Of a stretch of 64,000 bases of DNA, positions 15,273 through 25,529 are shown piece after piece (the first letter of the stretch is position 1; the number at the start of each line of letters is the position of its first letter). The notes below the pieces were generated by a model, which saw only the letters and a list, made by a program, of their open reading frames with translations, had not been told where the DNA came from and searched no databases. The DNA is from Candidatus Rhodoblastus alkanivorans. GTDB lineage: Bacteria > Pseudomonadota > Alphaproteobacteria > Rhizobiales > Beijerinckiaceae. A program made the translations under genes and the position numbers. The stretch lies in the NCBI RefSeq assembly GCF_022760755.1, contig NZ_JAIVFP010000001.1:3452001-3516000 (forward strand), given 5' to 3'.

Positions 15273-17102
15273 TCACTCCACCGTGACGCTCTTCGCCAGA
15301 TTGCGCGGCTGGTCCACGTCCTTGCCCATGAAGACCGCGGTGTAATAGGCCAGCATCTGGATCGGCGCGGCATAGACGATGGCCGCGAAATCGGGCGCCA
15401 TGTCGGGCAGGCGGATTTCGCCCGCGAGCGAGACGGCGGCGGCGTCGATGGCGTGGGAATCGCCGACCATGATGATCCTGCCGCCCCGCGCGGCGACTTC
15501 CTGCAGGTTCGAAACCGTCTTTTCCAGCACAGAATCGGTCGGCGCGATCACGATCACCGGCAATTGCTCGTCGATCAGCGCGATCGGCCCGTGCTTCAGC
15601 TCGCCCGCGGCATAGCCCTCGGCGTGGATATAGGAAATTTCCTTGAGTTTCAGCGCGCCTTCCAGGGCCAGGGGATAGGACGGGCCGCGCCCCAGATAAA
15701 GCACGTCCCGCGCCTTGCCGAGCTGGTGGGACAAAGCCTCGATGCCCGGCTCAAGCTTCATCGCTTCCGCCAAAAGGCCGGGCACGACCATCAGCTCGTT
15801 GACCAGCCGCTTCTCCTCCGCCGCGTCGAGCACGCCGCGCGCCCGTCCCAAGGCCAAAGCCAAAGCCGCCAGCACGGTGAGCTGGCAGGTGAAGGCCTTG
15901 GTCGAGGCGACGCCGATTTCCGGCCCGGCGAGGGTCGGCGCGGCGACGTCGCTTTCGCGGGCGATGGTCGAGGTCGGCACATTGACGACGCCGATCACCT
16001 TCTGGCCATGGGCCCTGGCGAAGCGCAGGCTCGCCAGTGAATCCGCCGTCTCGCCCGATTGCGAGACGACGATCATCAGGCCCTTTTCCGGCATGGGCGC
16101 GTCGCGATAGCGGAATTCGGAAGCGACGTCGATTTCGACAGGCAGGCGGGCGAAACGCTCGAACCAATATTTCGCGACCATGCCGGCGTAATAGGCCGTG
16201 CCGCAGGCGGTGATCGTGATCGCCCTCAAATCCTTCGGGTCGAAGGGCAGTTCGAAGGGCAGGCGCACGCAGCCGTTCGAAAAATCGATGTAATGGGCGA
16301 GCGTGCGCGCCACGACTTCCGGCTGCTCATGGATTTCCTTGGCCATGAAATGCCGGTAATTGCCCTTGTCGACAAGGAAAGCCGAGGCCTGGGTCTTGAG
16401 CTTCGGGCGCTCGACCGGCTTGTTCTCCTCGTCGCGGAATTCGGCCGAGCCGCGCCGCAGGATCACCCAGTCGCCGTCTTCGAGATAGGTGATGGTGTCG
16501 GTGAAGGCGGCGAGCGCGAGCGCGTCGGAGCCGAGATACATTTCCCCGCCCTCGCCATAGCCCACCGCCAGAGGCGCGCCGCGCCGCGCGCCGATCAGCA
16601 GGTTTTCCTCGCCCTCGAACAGAATGGCGAGCGCGAAGGCCCCCTTGAGCCTAGGCAGGCTCGCCGCGACCGCCTCGACCGGCGACAGGCCGCGCCTGAT
16701 CTGCTCGGTCACCAGATGGACGACCGCCTCGGTATCGGTCTGGGTGACGAATTTATGGCCGAGCGCGATCAGCTCGTCGCGCAATTCGCGGAAATTCTCG
16801 ATGATCCCGTTATGCACCACCGCCAGTTTATCGCTGGCGTGGGGATGGGCGTTGTTCTCGGTCGGGCGGCCGTGGGTCGCCCAGCGGGTGTGGCCGATGC
16901 CGACGCAGCCATGCAAAGGTTTTTCGCGCAAAAGGGCTTCGAGATTGCGCAGCTTGCCCTCGGCGCGGCGGCGCTCCAGCCTGCCATCCTCCAGCGTGGC
17001 GACGCCCGCCGAATCATAGCCGCGATATTCGAGCCGCTTCAGGGCGTCGATCAGCGAACCGGCGACCGGGCCCTGACCGAGAATGCCGACAATGCCGCAC
17101 AT
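15273..17102 (-). CDS. glmS: Glutamine--fructose-6-phosphate aminotransferase (isomerizing)
   Basis: A 609-residue enzyme that makes glucosamine-6-phosphate from fructose-6-phosphate and glutamine, the first step to UDP-GlcNAc for peptidoglycan and LPS. ATG 17102 gives MCGIVGIL, so Cys2 becomes the N-terminal nucleophile; a GTG four codons upstream would bury it and is rejected. The glutaminase domain has GHTRWATHG. The two SIS domains carry TACGTAYYAGMVAKYW and VVSQSGETADSLASL. The C-terminal tail is PRNLAKSVTVE, the hallmark end. GAGCGG lies 7 bases ahead of the start. glmU lies 3 kb away on the same strand. Confidence 0.97.
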   Translation of the reverse strand: MCGIVGILGQGPVAGSLIDALKRLEYRGYDSAGVATLEDGRLERRRAEGKLRNLEALLREKPLHGCVGIGHTRWATHGRPTENNAHPHASDKLAVVHNGIIENFRELRDELIALGHKFVTQTDTEAVVHLVTEQIRRGLSPVEAVAASLPRLKGAFALAILFEGEENLLIGARRGAPLAVGYGEGGEMYLGSDALALAAFTDTITYLEDGDWVILRRGSAEFRDEENKPVERPKLKTQASAFLVDKGNYRHFMAKEIHEQPEVVARTLAHYIDFSNGCVRLPFELPFDPKDLRAITITACGTAYYAGMVAKYWFERFARLPVEIDVASEFRYRDAPMPEKGLMIVVSQSGETADSLASLRFARAHGQKVIGVVNVPTSTIARESDVAAPTLAGPEIGVASTKAFTCQLTVLAALALALGRARGVLDAAEEKRLVNELMVVPGLLAEAMKLEPGIEALSHQLGKARDVLYLGRGPSYPLALEGALKLKEISYIHAEGYAAGELKHGPIALIDEQLPVIVIAPTDSVLEKTVSNLQEVAARGGRIIMVGDSHAIDAAAVSLAGEIRLPDMAPDFAAIVYAAPIQMLAYYTAVFMGKDVDQPRNLAKSVTVE

Positions 17103-17523
17103 GAATCCGCTCACTTTCCAATGGAACTTTGGCCGCAGGAAAGGCTAGGTTCAGGCTCCGGCGCAAGTCAATTTTCTTTTCATGCTTGATGCGGCAAGGC
17201 GCCTCCGCCGCCTCGCGTCGGCGCGGCCGCGGTCGAAAGCCAAGACTGCGGCCCGCCAGCGAATGGCGCAAAACGGCGGGAAGCGGGAATAACGGGAAGG
17301 ACCGGTCCCGAGAAAACACCGGTCGATGGCTGAACGGGAAGGATGCGCCAAGAGCGGGAATTCAAACGTGGTCGGTCGGCTCGCGCGCAACTGACCCGAT
17401 TTTTTCATTCAGACGTGATCCGCAGCGGCGATTATTGCCATGTTCCTTTCATGCCACTTTTGCGGCTACGCTGAAACGACCGAGTCCCAATTTAGATTCG
17501 AAGCCTACTCAAGGGGAAAAGCA
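17103..17523. other. Divergent intergenic region with palindrome
   Basis: A 421-bp region between glmS and the MBL-fold gene without a supportable gene. It holds GACCGGT/ACCGGTC arms with an 11-base spacer at 17300-17324 and several CGGGAA repeats around it. These may be operator-like, but no regulator can be named. Confidence 0.4.
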
Positions 17524-18591
17524 ATGATCAAGGTACGATGCGCGGCTGCATCTTTGTTCGTGATATTGGCGGGGTTTTCCGCCACATCAAGCGTGCAAGC
17601 CGCGCCTTGCCTGATCGTCACGTTGACCGGCACCAGCGGCCCGCCGCCCTATAATGGCCTCGCCGGGCCCGGAACAGTGGTCCGCTATGGCGATGACGCC
17701 GACAACTGCAGTTCCGTGCTGATGCAGTTTGACGCTGGGCGCGGGACACTCATGCGCCTGTCGCAGGTCGGCGTCCAGGCGGCTCAGCTCAACGCTGTCT
17801 TTTTCACGCACATGCACTCCGACCACACGGAAGGTTTTTCCGATATCGTTCAGATGCGCTGGATCTTCGGCTCACCAAAAACGCCGAAGCTCGACATCGT
17901 TTGCGCCGTGGATGCGAAGTCGCCGTCCGGGCCCGACTTGAGCTGCAGCAAATTCGTAGCCCATATCGATGACGCCTATGAGCAGTCCGGCGAAACAGCC
18001 TACCGCGCCTTTGAGTTGAAAGGCATCGTCAACCCGGCCGGACCCGTCGCCGGGTTGAATGTCATCACGTTCGATCCCAAGGATGAGCCTCAGGTCGTTT
18101 GGACGTCAGGCGAAGTGAAGGTCAGCGCTATTCGGACAACCCATATTCCGGGCTCCGCTGCGTTTCGCGTCGACACGCCGGCCGGCAGCGTTGCGATCGG
18201 GGGAGACTCCTCCAATGACACGCCTGCCCCGCCCCGCAGGACTTCGACATCGGATGAATTCGAAAAACTGGCCAAAGGCGTCGACGTCATCGTGAATACG
18301 ACCATTCATCCCGTGCTGTCGCCGGAAAGCGGCGCCAGCACGCCACCCGCAGTCTACTATCGTCAGAGCAACGCCACCGATCTCGGCGCCATGGCGCAGA
18401 GAGACGGCGCCAAGCACCTCATGCTCACGCATTTGGCGCCGCCGATCGGCGCCTCCATGCAGGGAACCGTGCAGATCAAAGGCGGGCCGCTGACAGAAAA
18501 AGATTACGAGAAGGCTGCCCAAGATGGCGGCTATACAGGTCATGTCGTCGTAGGAACCGATCTGGCAAGCGTGAGGTTGCCATCGAAATAA
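17524..18591 (+). CDS. Secreted metallo-beta-lactamase-fold hydrolase
   Basis: A 355-residue exported protein. It has a signal peptide (MIKVRCAAASLFVILAGFSA, cleavage near VQAAP) and then an MBL fold. The zinc motif HxHxDH is present as FFTHMHSDHTEGFSD, with a further metal-ligand-type segment AIGGDSSND and a late histidine in HLMLTHLAPP. The layout is closest to the arylsulfatase/RNase Z-like group of MBL proteins. ATG 17524 is chosen because it begins the signal peptide and is preceded by AAGGGGAAAAG. The substrate is unknown. The next gene, an outer-membrane protein, lies 270 bp downstream on the same strand. Confidence 0.82.
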   Translation: MIKVRCAAASLFVILAGFSATSSVQAAPCLIVTLTGTSGPPPYNGLAGPGTVVRYGDDADNCSSVLMQFDAGRGTLMRLSQVGVQAAQLNAVFFTHMHSDHTEGFSDIVQMRWIFGSPKTPKLDIVCAVDAKSPSGPDLSCSKFVAHIDDAYEQSGETAYRAFELKGIVNPAGPVAGLNVITFDPKDEPQVVWTSGEVKVSAIRTTHIPGSAAFRVDTPAGSVAIGGDSSNDTPAPPRRTSTSDEFEKLAKGVDVIVNTTIHPVLSPESGASTPPAVYYRQSNATDLGAMAQRDGAKHLMLTHLAPPIGASMQGTVQIKGGPLTEKDYEKAAQDGGYTGHVVVGTDLASVRLPSK

Positions 18592-18862
18592 CTGTGGCGC
18601 TCACTCCCCCGAATTATTCCGCGCGTATTGACGCTGATCAAGCCGTGAAAGCGATTGGTAGACTATGAAAGCTTGGCGGAAGCGTCATCCATGAGCTTCT
18701 GACACGCAAAGCGAACAGGAACAACCTGTTGATTTCGTCGAGTAGCACTCGCCGGCACCCTCGAGACATTGTAGCGTAGGACTGGAAACTCCGGATCCCG
18801 CCCGCCGAAAATCGGAGCGCGCTTCATCCGGGACCGACGACAAAATGGAATAGGGACAGGAT

Positions 18863-19921
18863 ATGGGGGCTATTGGGAGGCTCGGCGCCGCATCAATTCT
18901 TGCAGGCTCCCTCTTGTGGGCTGGCGGTGCGACGGCGGCTGAGGAGGGAAAGAGCGTCTACTTGCTCGGCGCCGCGACGTCGATGGCTGGCGTGACGCCG
19001 CCCCCCGGCTTCTATTTTTCCTCGTTCACCTATTTTTACGAAGGCAATGGAAGCGGCAATACGGCATTGAGTTGGTCCCTGAGCCGCGCAGGAACCGAAC
19101 TTCCACCATTGGGCGTTTTGCAGACCAACGCTAGCTTGAGCGTCAAGGCGCAGGTCGGGATCAATATCTTTACGCTGATTTACGTGGCGCCTGAGCAGGT
19201 CCTGGGAGGGAACGCGGGGTTCGGCGTGCTTGCGCCTGTCGGTTATCAGGGTGTCGACCTTGATGTGACGGCATTGTCGAGCCTGACGCTTCCAAATGGA
19301 AACACGTTGCAGACTGGACGCGTCCTTCGCGAATCCGATCATACGTTTGCGTTCGGCGATCCGCTGGCGACGGCGTTCATCGGATGGAATTCGAGTTTCT
19401 TCCACTGGAAACTGACCGGTCTTCTCAATGTTCCTGTTGGAAGTTACTCCGCCACCAACCTCGTCAACATGGGATTCAACCGGTGGGCCGGCGACTTGAC
19501 GGGCTCGATGACGTACCTGAATCCGCAGTCTGGCCTGGAAGTTTCTGGCGCGGTCGGCTTCACCTTCAACGGAGAAAATCCGGCCACAAAATACAGGACG
19601 GGCACCGAATTTCATTTCGAGGGGGCGCTCATGCAGCACCTCTCGAAGGCCTTTGCGATCGGCGTCGCCGGATATCACTATGAACAGATCACAGGCGATA
19701 GCGGAGCTGGCGCCGTAATTGGGCCGTTCAAAGGACGCGTATCGGCCCTCGGTCCGAACCTAACCTATAATTTGGAAGTCGGCGGCGTGCTGCTTTTGAC
19801 ATCCGTGAAATACATGCGCGAGTTCGATGTTGAAAACCGCCTCAGCGGCGATGTCGGAATGTTTACCCTGACCGTTCCGTTGGGAGGGGCGAAGCCTTCG
19901 CCCACCCACAGCCCCGGCTGA
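18863..19921 (+). CDS. Outer-membrane MetA-pathway/SphA-type protein
   Basis: A 352-residue protein with a signal peptide (GAASILAGSLLWAGGATAAE) followed by alternating amphipathic strands, consistent with an outer-membrane beta-barrel. The opening GVTPPPGFYFSSFTYFYEGN and the later GVLAPVGYQGVDLDV, LTGLLNVPVGSYSATNLVN and FNRWAGDLTGSMTYLNP are typical of the Phenol_MetA_deg (COG4313) family, whose members are often near hydrophobic-substrate degradation genes. Here the only neighbour is the secreted MBL-fold protein. Transport of a hydrophobic compound is an inference from the family. Confidence 0.8.
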   Translation: MGAIGRLGAASILAGSLLWAGGATAAEEGKSVYLLGAATSMAGVTPPPGFYFSSFTYFYEGNGSGNTALSWSLSRAGTELPPLGVLQTNASLSVKAQVGINIFTLIYVAPEQVLGGNAGFGVLAPVGYQGVDLDVTALSSLTLPNGNTLQTGRVLRESDHTFAFGDPLATAFIGWNSSFFHWKLTGLLNVPVGSYSATNLVNMGFNRWAGDLTGSMTYLNPQSGLEVSGAVGFTFNGENPATKYRTGTEFHFEGALMQHLSKAFAIGVAGYHYEQITGDSGAGAVIGPFKGRVSALGPNLTYNLEVGGVLLLTSVKYMREFDVENRLSGDVGMFTLTVPLGGAKPSPTHSPG

Positions 19922-20151
19922 GGCGGGGCGCCATGGCGACAACCTGGTGGAGGCAACGGAGTGCGAAATTGGCCCAGTTGTCCCATCATACACAGGCGAC
20001 AACGGAATTTCTGGCCGGGAAAGTCCGCTGACGACGTTGCACCGGCCATTGCGCGAAAGGCTTGAAAGACGCGTTCGAGCCGAAACCCGGCATCGCGAAA
20101 GCGCGTAGCAGGGGCGGCTTTGGCGGCGGCGCTTTTGCCGACGCCAAAACT

Positions 20152-21531
20152 TTATTTCGCGGCCTTGAGCGCCGCCATCTTCTTGCGAAAAGCCGTCGCC
20201 CAGCCGGGGATGACGGCCTGGCGGCCGCGCGCCACCGCCAAGGCGTCGGCCTCGACATTGTCGGTCACCACCGAGCCCGAGCCGACAAAGGCGCCGTCGC
20301 CGACCTCGACCGGCGCGACCAGGGCCGAATTCGAGCCGATGAAGGCGTCGGCGCCGACCTTGGTGCGATATTTCAAAAAGCCGTCATAATTGCAGGTGAT
20401 GACGCCGGCGCCGATATTGGCGCGCGCGCCGATGCTGGCGTCGCCGACGTAGGTCAGATGGTTGACCTTGGCCCCCTCGCCGATCTCCGCCTGCTTGATC
20501 TCGACGAAATTGCCGACCCGCGCTTTGGTCGCCAGTCTCGCTCCGGGCCGCAGCCGCGCATAAGGCCCGATCGAGACATTTTCCGCCAGAGTCGCGCCTT
20601 CGAGATGCGAAAAGGCGTGGATGACGCAGCCCTCGCCGACGCTCACGCCGGGGCCGAACACGACATGGGGCTCGACCACGACATCGGCGCCCAGAACCGT
20701 GTCGAAGGAGAAGAAAACCGTCTCCGGGGCGATCAGGGTCGCCCCGTTGAGCATGGCGGCGCGGCGCAGCCGGTTCTGGATTTCCTCTTCGGCGGCGGCG
20801 AGCTGGACGCGGTCGTTGACGCCGAGCACTTCCTCGGCGGGCGCCATGACAAAAGCGCAAATTGCGCCCTCGCCGCGCGCGACCGCCACGGCGTCGGGGA
20901 GGTAATATTCCTTCTGGGCGTTGGCATTGCCGATCCGGCCCAGCCAGTCGAGCGCCCGGGCGCCGTCGAGCGCCATCAGCCCGGCGTTGCAGAGCTTGAC
21001 CGCACGTTCGGCGGGGCTCGCGTCCTTGTGTTCGCGGATCGCCAGCAACGCGCCGCTGTCATCGGTCAGCAGCCGGCCGTAGCCCGAGGGATCGGCGGGC
21101 GTGAATCCGAGCGCGACGACGCCCGCGCCCTCTCCGAGCTTTTCGCGCAAATGGATAAAAGTGTCGGGCAGCGCCAGCGGCGTGTCGGCGAACAGGACCA
21201 GAATATCGTCGAAACCCTCGGCAAGCGCCTCGCGCGCCTCCAGCACCGCATGGGCGGTGCCGAGCCGCTCGGCCTGGACGAAGACTTTGGCCGATGGCGC
21301 GCAGGCGCGCGCCTCGGCGGCGACGTCGTCGCGTCCCGGGCCGACCACCACGGCGACGGAGTCGGCTCCGGCGCGGGCGACGGCGTCGAGCACATGGGCG
21401 AGCATAGTGCGCCCGGCGACCTTATGGAGCACTTTTGGCAGGCTGGAGCGCATGCGCTTGCCCTCGCCGGCGGCGAGCACGATGGCGAGGCAGCGTCGCG
21501 GCGGCGCGGCGCGGTTCCTTTGCGTCGTCAT
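20152..21531 (-). CDS. glmU: Bifunctional UDP-GlcNAc pyrophosphorylase / GlcN-1-P acetyltransferase
   Basis: A 459-residue cytoplasmic enzyme making UDP-GlcNAc from glucosamine-1-phosphate. The N-terminal nucleotidyltransferase has [20 protein letters not shown] (residues 16-35) and LGTAHAV. The C-terminal left-handed beta-helix has [20 protein letters not shown] (acetyl transfer) and [13 protein letters not shown] chose ATG 21531 ([13 protein letters not shown]), with CGAGG upstream, over a 28-residue-longer frame. Together with glmS it covers two of the three Glm steps; glmM is not in the window. It is divergent from opgG. Confidence 0.96.
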   Translation of the reverse strand: MTTQRNRAAPPRRCLAIVLAAGEGKRMRSSLPKVLHKVAGRTMLAHVLDAVARAGADSVAVVVGPGRDDVAAEARACAPSAKVFVQAERLGTAHAVLEAREALAEGFDDILVLFADTPLALPDTFIHLREKLGEGAGVVALGFTPADPSGYGRLLTDDSGALLAIREHKDASPAERAVKLCNAGLMALDGARALDWLGRIGNANAQKEYYLPDAVAVARGEGAICAFVMAPAEEVLGVNDRVQLAAAEEEIQNRLRRAAMLNGATLIAPETVFFSFDTVLGADVVVEPHVVFGPGVSVGEGCVIHAFSHLEGATLAENVSIGPYARLRPGARLATKARVGNFVEIKQAEIGEGAKVNHLTYVGDASIGARANIGAGVITCNYDGFLKYRTKVGADAFIGSNSALVAPVEVGDGAFVGSGSVVTDNVEADALAVARGRQAVIPGWATAFRKKMAALKAAK

Positions 21532-21713
21532 GAGAGAACCTCGGAAATGTCGGGAAAGGTATAGGGGAGCCGCAAAATACCGCAAAGCAAAAAATCTGCC
21601 TCGCCTCCGCCGCAAATTAGGTTATAAACCGCGGAATCGGGAAACATGCGCGCGAGCGGGCGACCCGCCACGCCCCGCAACCACCTCACGGGACGGAACG
21701 GACGACCCTGTCG

Positions 21714-23243
21714 ATGCTGAAGCGACGTGACGTATTGCAACTGGCGGGAACGGCCGCCGCCGTCGCCGCCTTCAGCCCCGCTTCCGCCGCTCCGGCCGAG
21801 AACCAGAAGCCGGACGCCGCGCCTTTCAGCAGCTCGTCGGTGCTCGATCTGGCCAAGAGCGTTGCGGCCAAACCCTTTTCCGCGCCCTCGACCAATCTGC
21901 CCGCGCCCCTGACCAATCTTTCGCGCGAGGCCTTCGCCGCCATCAAGATCAAACCCGACGGGTTGATCTGGAACGACAAATCCAGCGGCTTCGTCATCGA
22001 GCCGCTGCATCGCGGCTTCGTTTACACCTCGCCAATGCAGGTCTATCTCGTCGAGGACGGGATGTCGCGGCGGTTGAACTATGACGCCTCCCAGTTCGAC
22101 TTCGGCGGGCTCAGCCTTAAGCCGCCCCCGGCCAATCTCGACTTCTCCGGCTTCCGCGTCCTGCGGCGCGACGAGAAAGGCGGCCTGCACGAGATCGCGG
22201 TGTTCCAGGGCGCGAGCTTTTTCCGCTCCGCCGCTCCGGGCCAGATTTTAGGAGTGACTTCGCGCGGCCTTTCGATTCGCACCGGCGACCCGCGCGGCGA
22301 GGAGTTTCCCCTGTTCCGGGCGGTCTGGATTCAAAAGGCGAGCGTCGCCGACAATGCGCTGACGATCAACGCCTTGCTCGACTCCGAAAGCGTCGCCGGG
22401 GCCTATCGCTTCACCATTCATCCGGGCGACGCCACCATCATCGACGTCGAATGTTCGCTGTTCCCGCGCGCGACGATCGACGTTTACGGGCTCGCGACGA
22501 TGAGCGCGACCAGCCTGTTCAGTCCGCTCGACCGGCGCGGCGACGACGACGTCCGCGACGCGGCCACCGAGCTGACCGGCCTGCAGATGCTCACCGGCGC
22601 GGGCGAATGGCTTTGGCGCCCGGTCACCAACCGCAGCAATCTCCAGATTTCCGAGTTCGTCGACAGCAATCCCAAGGGATTCGGCTTCCTGCAGCGCCAT
22701 CGCGCCTTCGACGACTTCTACGATTTCGCCCAGCATTGGGAGCTGAAGCCGTCGCTCTGGATCGAACCGATCGGCGACTGGGGCGACGGCTCGGTCGAAC
22801 TGGTCGAAATTCCCTCCGACAACGAGAGCGCCCAGAACATGGTCGCGTTCTGGCGATCGAAGACTCCACTCGTCAAGGGCCAGCAGGCCGATTTTGCCTA
22901 TCGCCAGTTCTGGTGCTGGTCGCCGCCCTCGCGTCCGCCGCTCGCCAAGACGACGGATTCGCGCGGCGGGCGCGGACCGGCGGCCAAGCAGAGGCGCTTC
23001 CTGGTCGAATTCCGCGGCGACGCCCTGGGCGATTCCGCCCGCGTCGCGGACCTCAAACCCAATTTGTCCGTTTCTCCTGGAAAGGTGATCGCCCAGCATC
23101 TCTATCCCGCGCCGGAGCGCAAGAGCTGCTATGTCCAGTTCGACATGGATCCCGCCGGCGAGACGGCCTGCGAAATCCGCCTGACGCTGGACGTTCAGGG
23201 CGCGCCACAGACCGAGACCTGGCTCTACCGATGGACGACATAA
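21714..23243 (+). CDS. opgG: Periplasmic glucan biosynthesis protein (OpgG/OpgD type)
   Basis: A 509-residue periplasmic protein needed for osmoregulated periplasmic glucan synthesis. The N-terminus MLKRRDVLQLAGTAAAVAAF is a twin-arginine-type signal (RRDVL), which is more like OpgD than Sec-exported OpgG. The MdoG domain is recognised from FSREAFAAIKIKPDGLIWND-like text, FFRSAAPGQILGVTSRGLSI, EEFPLFRAVWIQKA, and the C-terminal AFWRSKTPLVKGQQADFAYR. The 3' end overlaps the opgH start by 13 bp, so the two are translationally coupled. Confidence 0.92.
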   Translation: MLKRRDVLQLAGTAAAVAAFSPASAAPAENQKPDAAPFSSSSVLDLAKSVAAKPFSAPSTNLPAPLTNLSREAFAAIKIKPDGLIWNDKSSGFVIEPLHRGFVYTSPMQVYLVEDGMSRRLNYDASQFDFGGLSLKPPPANLDFSGFRVLRRDEKGGLHEIAVFQGASFFRSAAPGQILGVTSRGLSIRTGDPRGEEFPLFRAVWIQKASVADNALTINALLDSESVAGAYRFTIHPGDATIIDVECSLFPRATIDVYGLATMSATSLFSPLDRRGDDDVRDAATELTGLQMLTGAGEWLWRPVTNRSNLQISEFVDSNPKGFGFLQRHRAFDDFYDFAQHWELKPSLWIEPIGDWGDGSVELVEIPSDNESAQNMVAFWRSKTPLVKGQQADFAYRQFWCWSPPSRPPLAKTTDSRGGRGPAAKQRRFLVEFRGDALGDSARVADLKPNLSVSPGKVIAQHLYPAPERKSCYVQFDMDPAGETACEIRLTLDVQGAPQTETWLYRWTT

Positions 23244-25411
23244 TCGAAACCGCCTCGCCTCCCTCGCCGGCCGCCCACGGAGCGCCCGCTCCAGCGCCGG
23301 CCATGCCGGAGGAATCGCCGCTCGCCATGCCGGCGCAGAAACTGTACCGCTTCGACGCGGCGACGGAACGGCGCCCTTTCGCGCGAAAGATGCGCGCGCC
23401 CTGGCTGTCGCGGCTCGTCACCTTCGGCGGCGGCCTCGCCCTTACCGTCTGGGGCGGCTATGAAATGTACCGCGTCATCGACGTCGGCGGCATCACCTTC
23501 CTGAAATGGGCGCTGCTGGTCCTGTTCCTGGCCAATTTCTCCTGGATCGCGCTGTCCTTCAGCGCCTCCATCGTCGGCTTCCTGCATCTGCTCTTCGCCC
23601 GGCCCAAACCTCCGGAACCGCCTGAAAAGCTCAACTCCCGCACCGCGGTCATCATGCCGATCTACAACGAAGCGCCCTCGCGCGTGTTCGGGGCGCTCCA
23701 GGCGATCCACGAAGACCTTGAGGCGACAGGCCACGGCGCGGGTTTCGACTGGTTCATGCTGTCCGATTCGACCGATCCCGACGTCTGGATCGCCGAGGAG
23801 CGGGCGCTGATCGCCCTGCGGCAAAGGCTCGGGCCCAGGGCGCGGATCTATTACCGCCACCGCGCCAGAAATGTCGCGCGCAAGGCCGGCAATGTCGGCG
23901 ATTTCGTCGCGCGCTGGGGCGGCGCCTATGATCAAATGGTGGTGCTCGACGCCGACAGCCTGATGACCGGGCAGGCCATCGTCGCGCTCGCCGCCGCGAT
24001 GGAGGCCGACCCCGACGCCGGCATCATCCAGACCCTGCCGCTGATCATCAACCGCAACACGCTTTTCGCCCGCGTCCAGCAATTCGCCGCCCGCATCTAC
24101 GGTCCCGTGATCGCCGACGGCCTGTCGTGCTGGATGGGCCGCGACGGCAATTACTGGGGCCATAACGCGATCATCCGCACGAAGGCCTTCGCCGCCCATT
24201 GCGGCCTGCCCCATCTCAAGGGCAAGCCGCCGTTCGGCGGCCATATCCTCTCCCACGATTTCGTCGAGGCCGCGCTGATGCGCCGCGCCGGCTATTCCGT
24301 CTATATGCTTCCCTCGCTGCCGGGCTCCTATGAGGAATGCCCGCCTTCGCTGATCGACGTCGCCGCCCGCGACCGGCGCTGGTGCCAGGGCAATCTCCAG
24401 CATATCAGGGTGTTGCCGGCCAAGGGGCTCGCGCTCGCGACCCGCCAGCATTTCGTCACCGGAATCATGGCCTATGTCGCCTCGCCGCTGTGGCTCGCGC
24501 AACTCCTGATCGGCATCGTGATCGTGCTGCAGGCGAGCTATATCAGGCCGGAATATTTCTCCAAGGAATTCGCGCTTTTCCCGACCTGGCCGCGATTCGA
24601 CGCCGAGCGGTCGCTGGAACTATTCATCGTGACCATGGCGGTTCTGCTCGCGCCGAAATTATTCGGGCTGATCGTCGCTTTGTTCGACGGCCCGACGCGG
24701 CGCGGCGCCGGCGGCGCCATCCGCCTCCTGTTCTCGACCCTGTTCGAAGTGCTGATGTCGGCGCTGCTGGCGCCGATCATGATGATGGTCCACGCCGGCC
24801 ATGTCCTGCATATCCTGTTCGGCTTCGACACCGGCTGGGAGCCGCAGCGGCGCGACGACGGCTCGGTGCCGTTCAAGTCGATCATGCGCCGCCATCGCGA
24901 CCATGTCATTCTCGGCGTCATTTCCCTGGTCGCGGCGCTCCTGATCTCGCCCTCGCTCGCAGCCTGGATGTCGCCGACCATCGCCGGCCTCATCCTGGCG
25001 ATCCTGCTGTCCTGGGGCACCGGCCTGAAATCGGTCGGCATGGCCTTCCGCCGCATCGGCCTTCTGACGACGCCGGAAGAACGCGCGCCGCCGCCGATCG
25101 CGACCCGCGCCAACGCCTTGTCGGAAGAACTCGCATCGGAAGGCTTCGACAAGGCGGATGGCTTGCGCGTCCTTCATGCCGATCCGCATTTCTGCGCCGC
25201 CCATCAGGCCTTTCTGCCCCCTGCCCCCCACCACGCGCGCGGCGACATCGCGCCGGAGCGGGCGATGGCGATCGCCAAGCTCGGCGAGGCCCGCACGATC
25301 GAGGAGGCTTCGGCGTGGATCCAGCGCAAGGAGCGCGCGGCCTTGATGCACGATCGCGCCCTGATCGCCGTACTGGTCCGCCTGCCGGCCGAATCGAGCG
25401 CGGGCGAGTGA
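23231..25411 (+). CDS. opgH: Glucans biosynthesis glucosyltransferase H
   Basis: A 726-residue inner-membrane GT2 enzyme that makes the beta-glucan backbone from UDP-glucose. I chose ATG 23231 (MDDIIETASPP), inside the opgG end; the open frame further upstream is antiparallel noise within opgG. Membrane segments begin about residue 58 (LSRLVTFGGGLALTVWG) and 88. The catalytic domain has TAVIMPIYNEAPSRVFGAL, the metal site VVLDADSLMTG and the R(R)W motif in RDRRWCQGNLQH. Several C-terminal helices follow (MAYVASPLWLAQLLIGIV). It forms an operon with opgG and probably the next gene. Confidence 0.94.
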   Translation: MDDIIETASPPSPAAHGAPAPAPAMPEESPLAMPAQKLYRFDAATERRPFARKMRAPWLSRLVTFGGGLALTVWGGYEMYRVIDVGGITFLKWALLVLFLANFSWIALSFSASIVGFLHLLFARPKPPEPPEKLNSRTAVIMPIYNEAPSRVFGALQAIHEDLEATGHGAGFDWFMLSDSTDPDVWIAEERALIALRQRLGPRARIYYRHRARNVARKAGNVGDFVARWGGAYDQMVVLDADSLMTGQAIVALAAAMEADPDAGIIQTLPLIINRNTLFARVQQFAARIYGPVIADGLSCWMGRDGNYWGHNAIIRTKAFAAHCGLPHLKGKPPFGGHILSHDFVEAALMRRAGYSVYMLPSLPGSYEECPPSLIDVAARDRRWCQGNLQHIRVLPAKGLALATRQHFVTGIMAYVASPLWLAQLLIGIVIVLQASYIRPEYFSKEFALFPTWPRFDAERSLELFIVTMAVLLAPKLFGLIVALFDGPTRRGAGGAIRLLFSTLFEVLMSALLAPIMMMVHAGHVLHILFGFDTGWEPQRRDDGSVPFKSIMRRHRDHVILGVISLVAALLISPSLAAWMSPTIAGLILAILLSWGTGLKSVGMAFRRIGLLTTPEERAPPPIATRANALSEELASEGFDKADGLRVLHADPHFCAAHQAFLPPAPHHARGDIAPERAMAIAKLGEARTIEEASAWIQRKERAALMHDRALIAVLVRLPAESSAGE

Positions 25412-25529
25412 TGCTTTTTAGCGACACCCGCGGCGAAAATCGCGGCGTTATTAATCGCGGGTTAAGCTGATGCCGGGAAAATACCGTCTCATGTGAAGCG
25501 GGCGGCGAGCGCCCGCGCGGAGCCGCCCG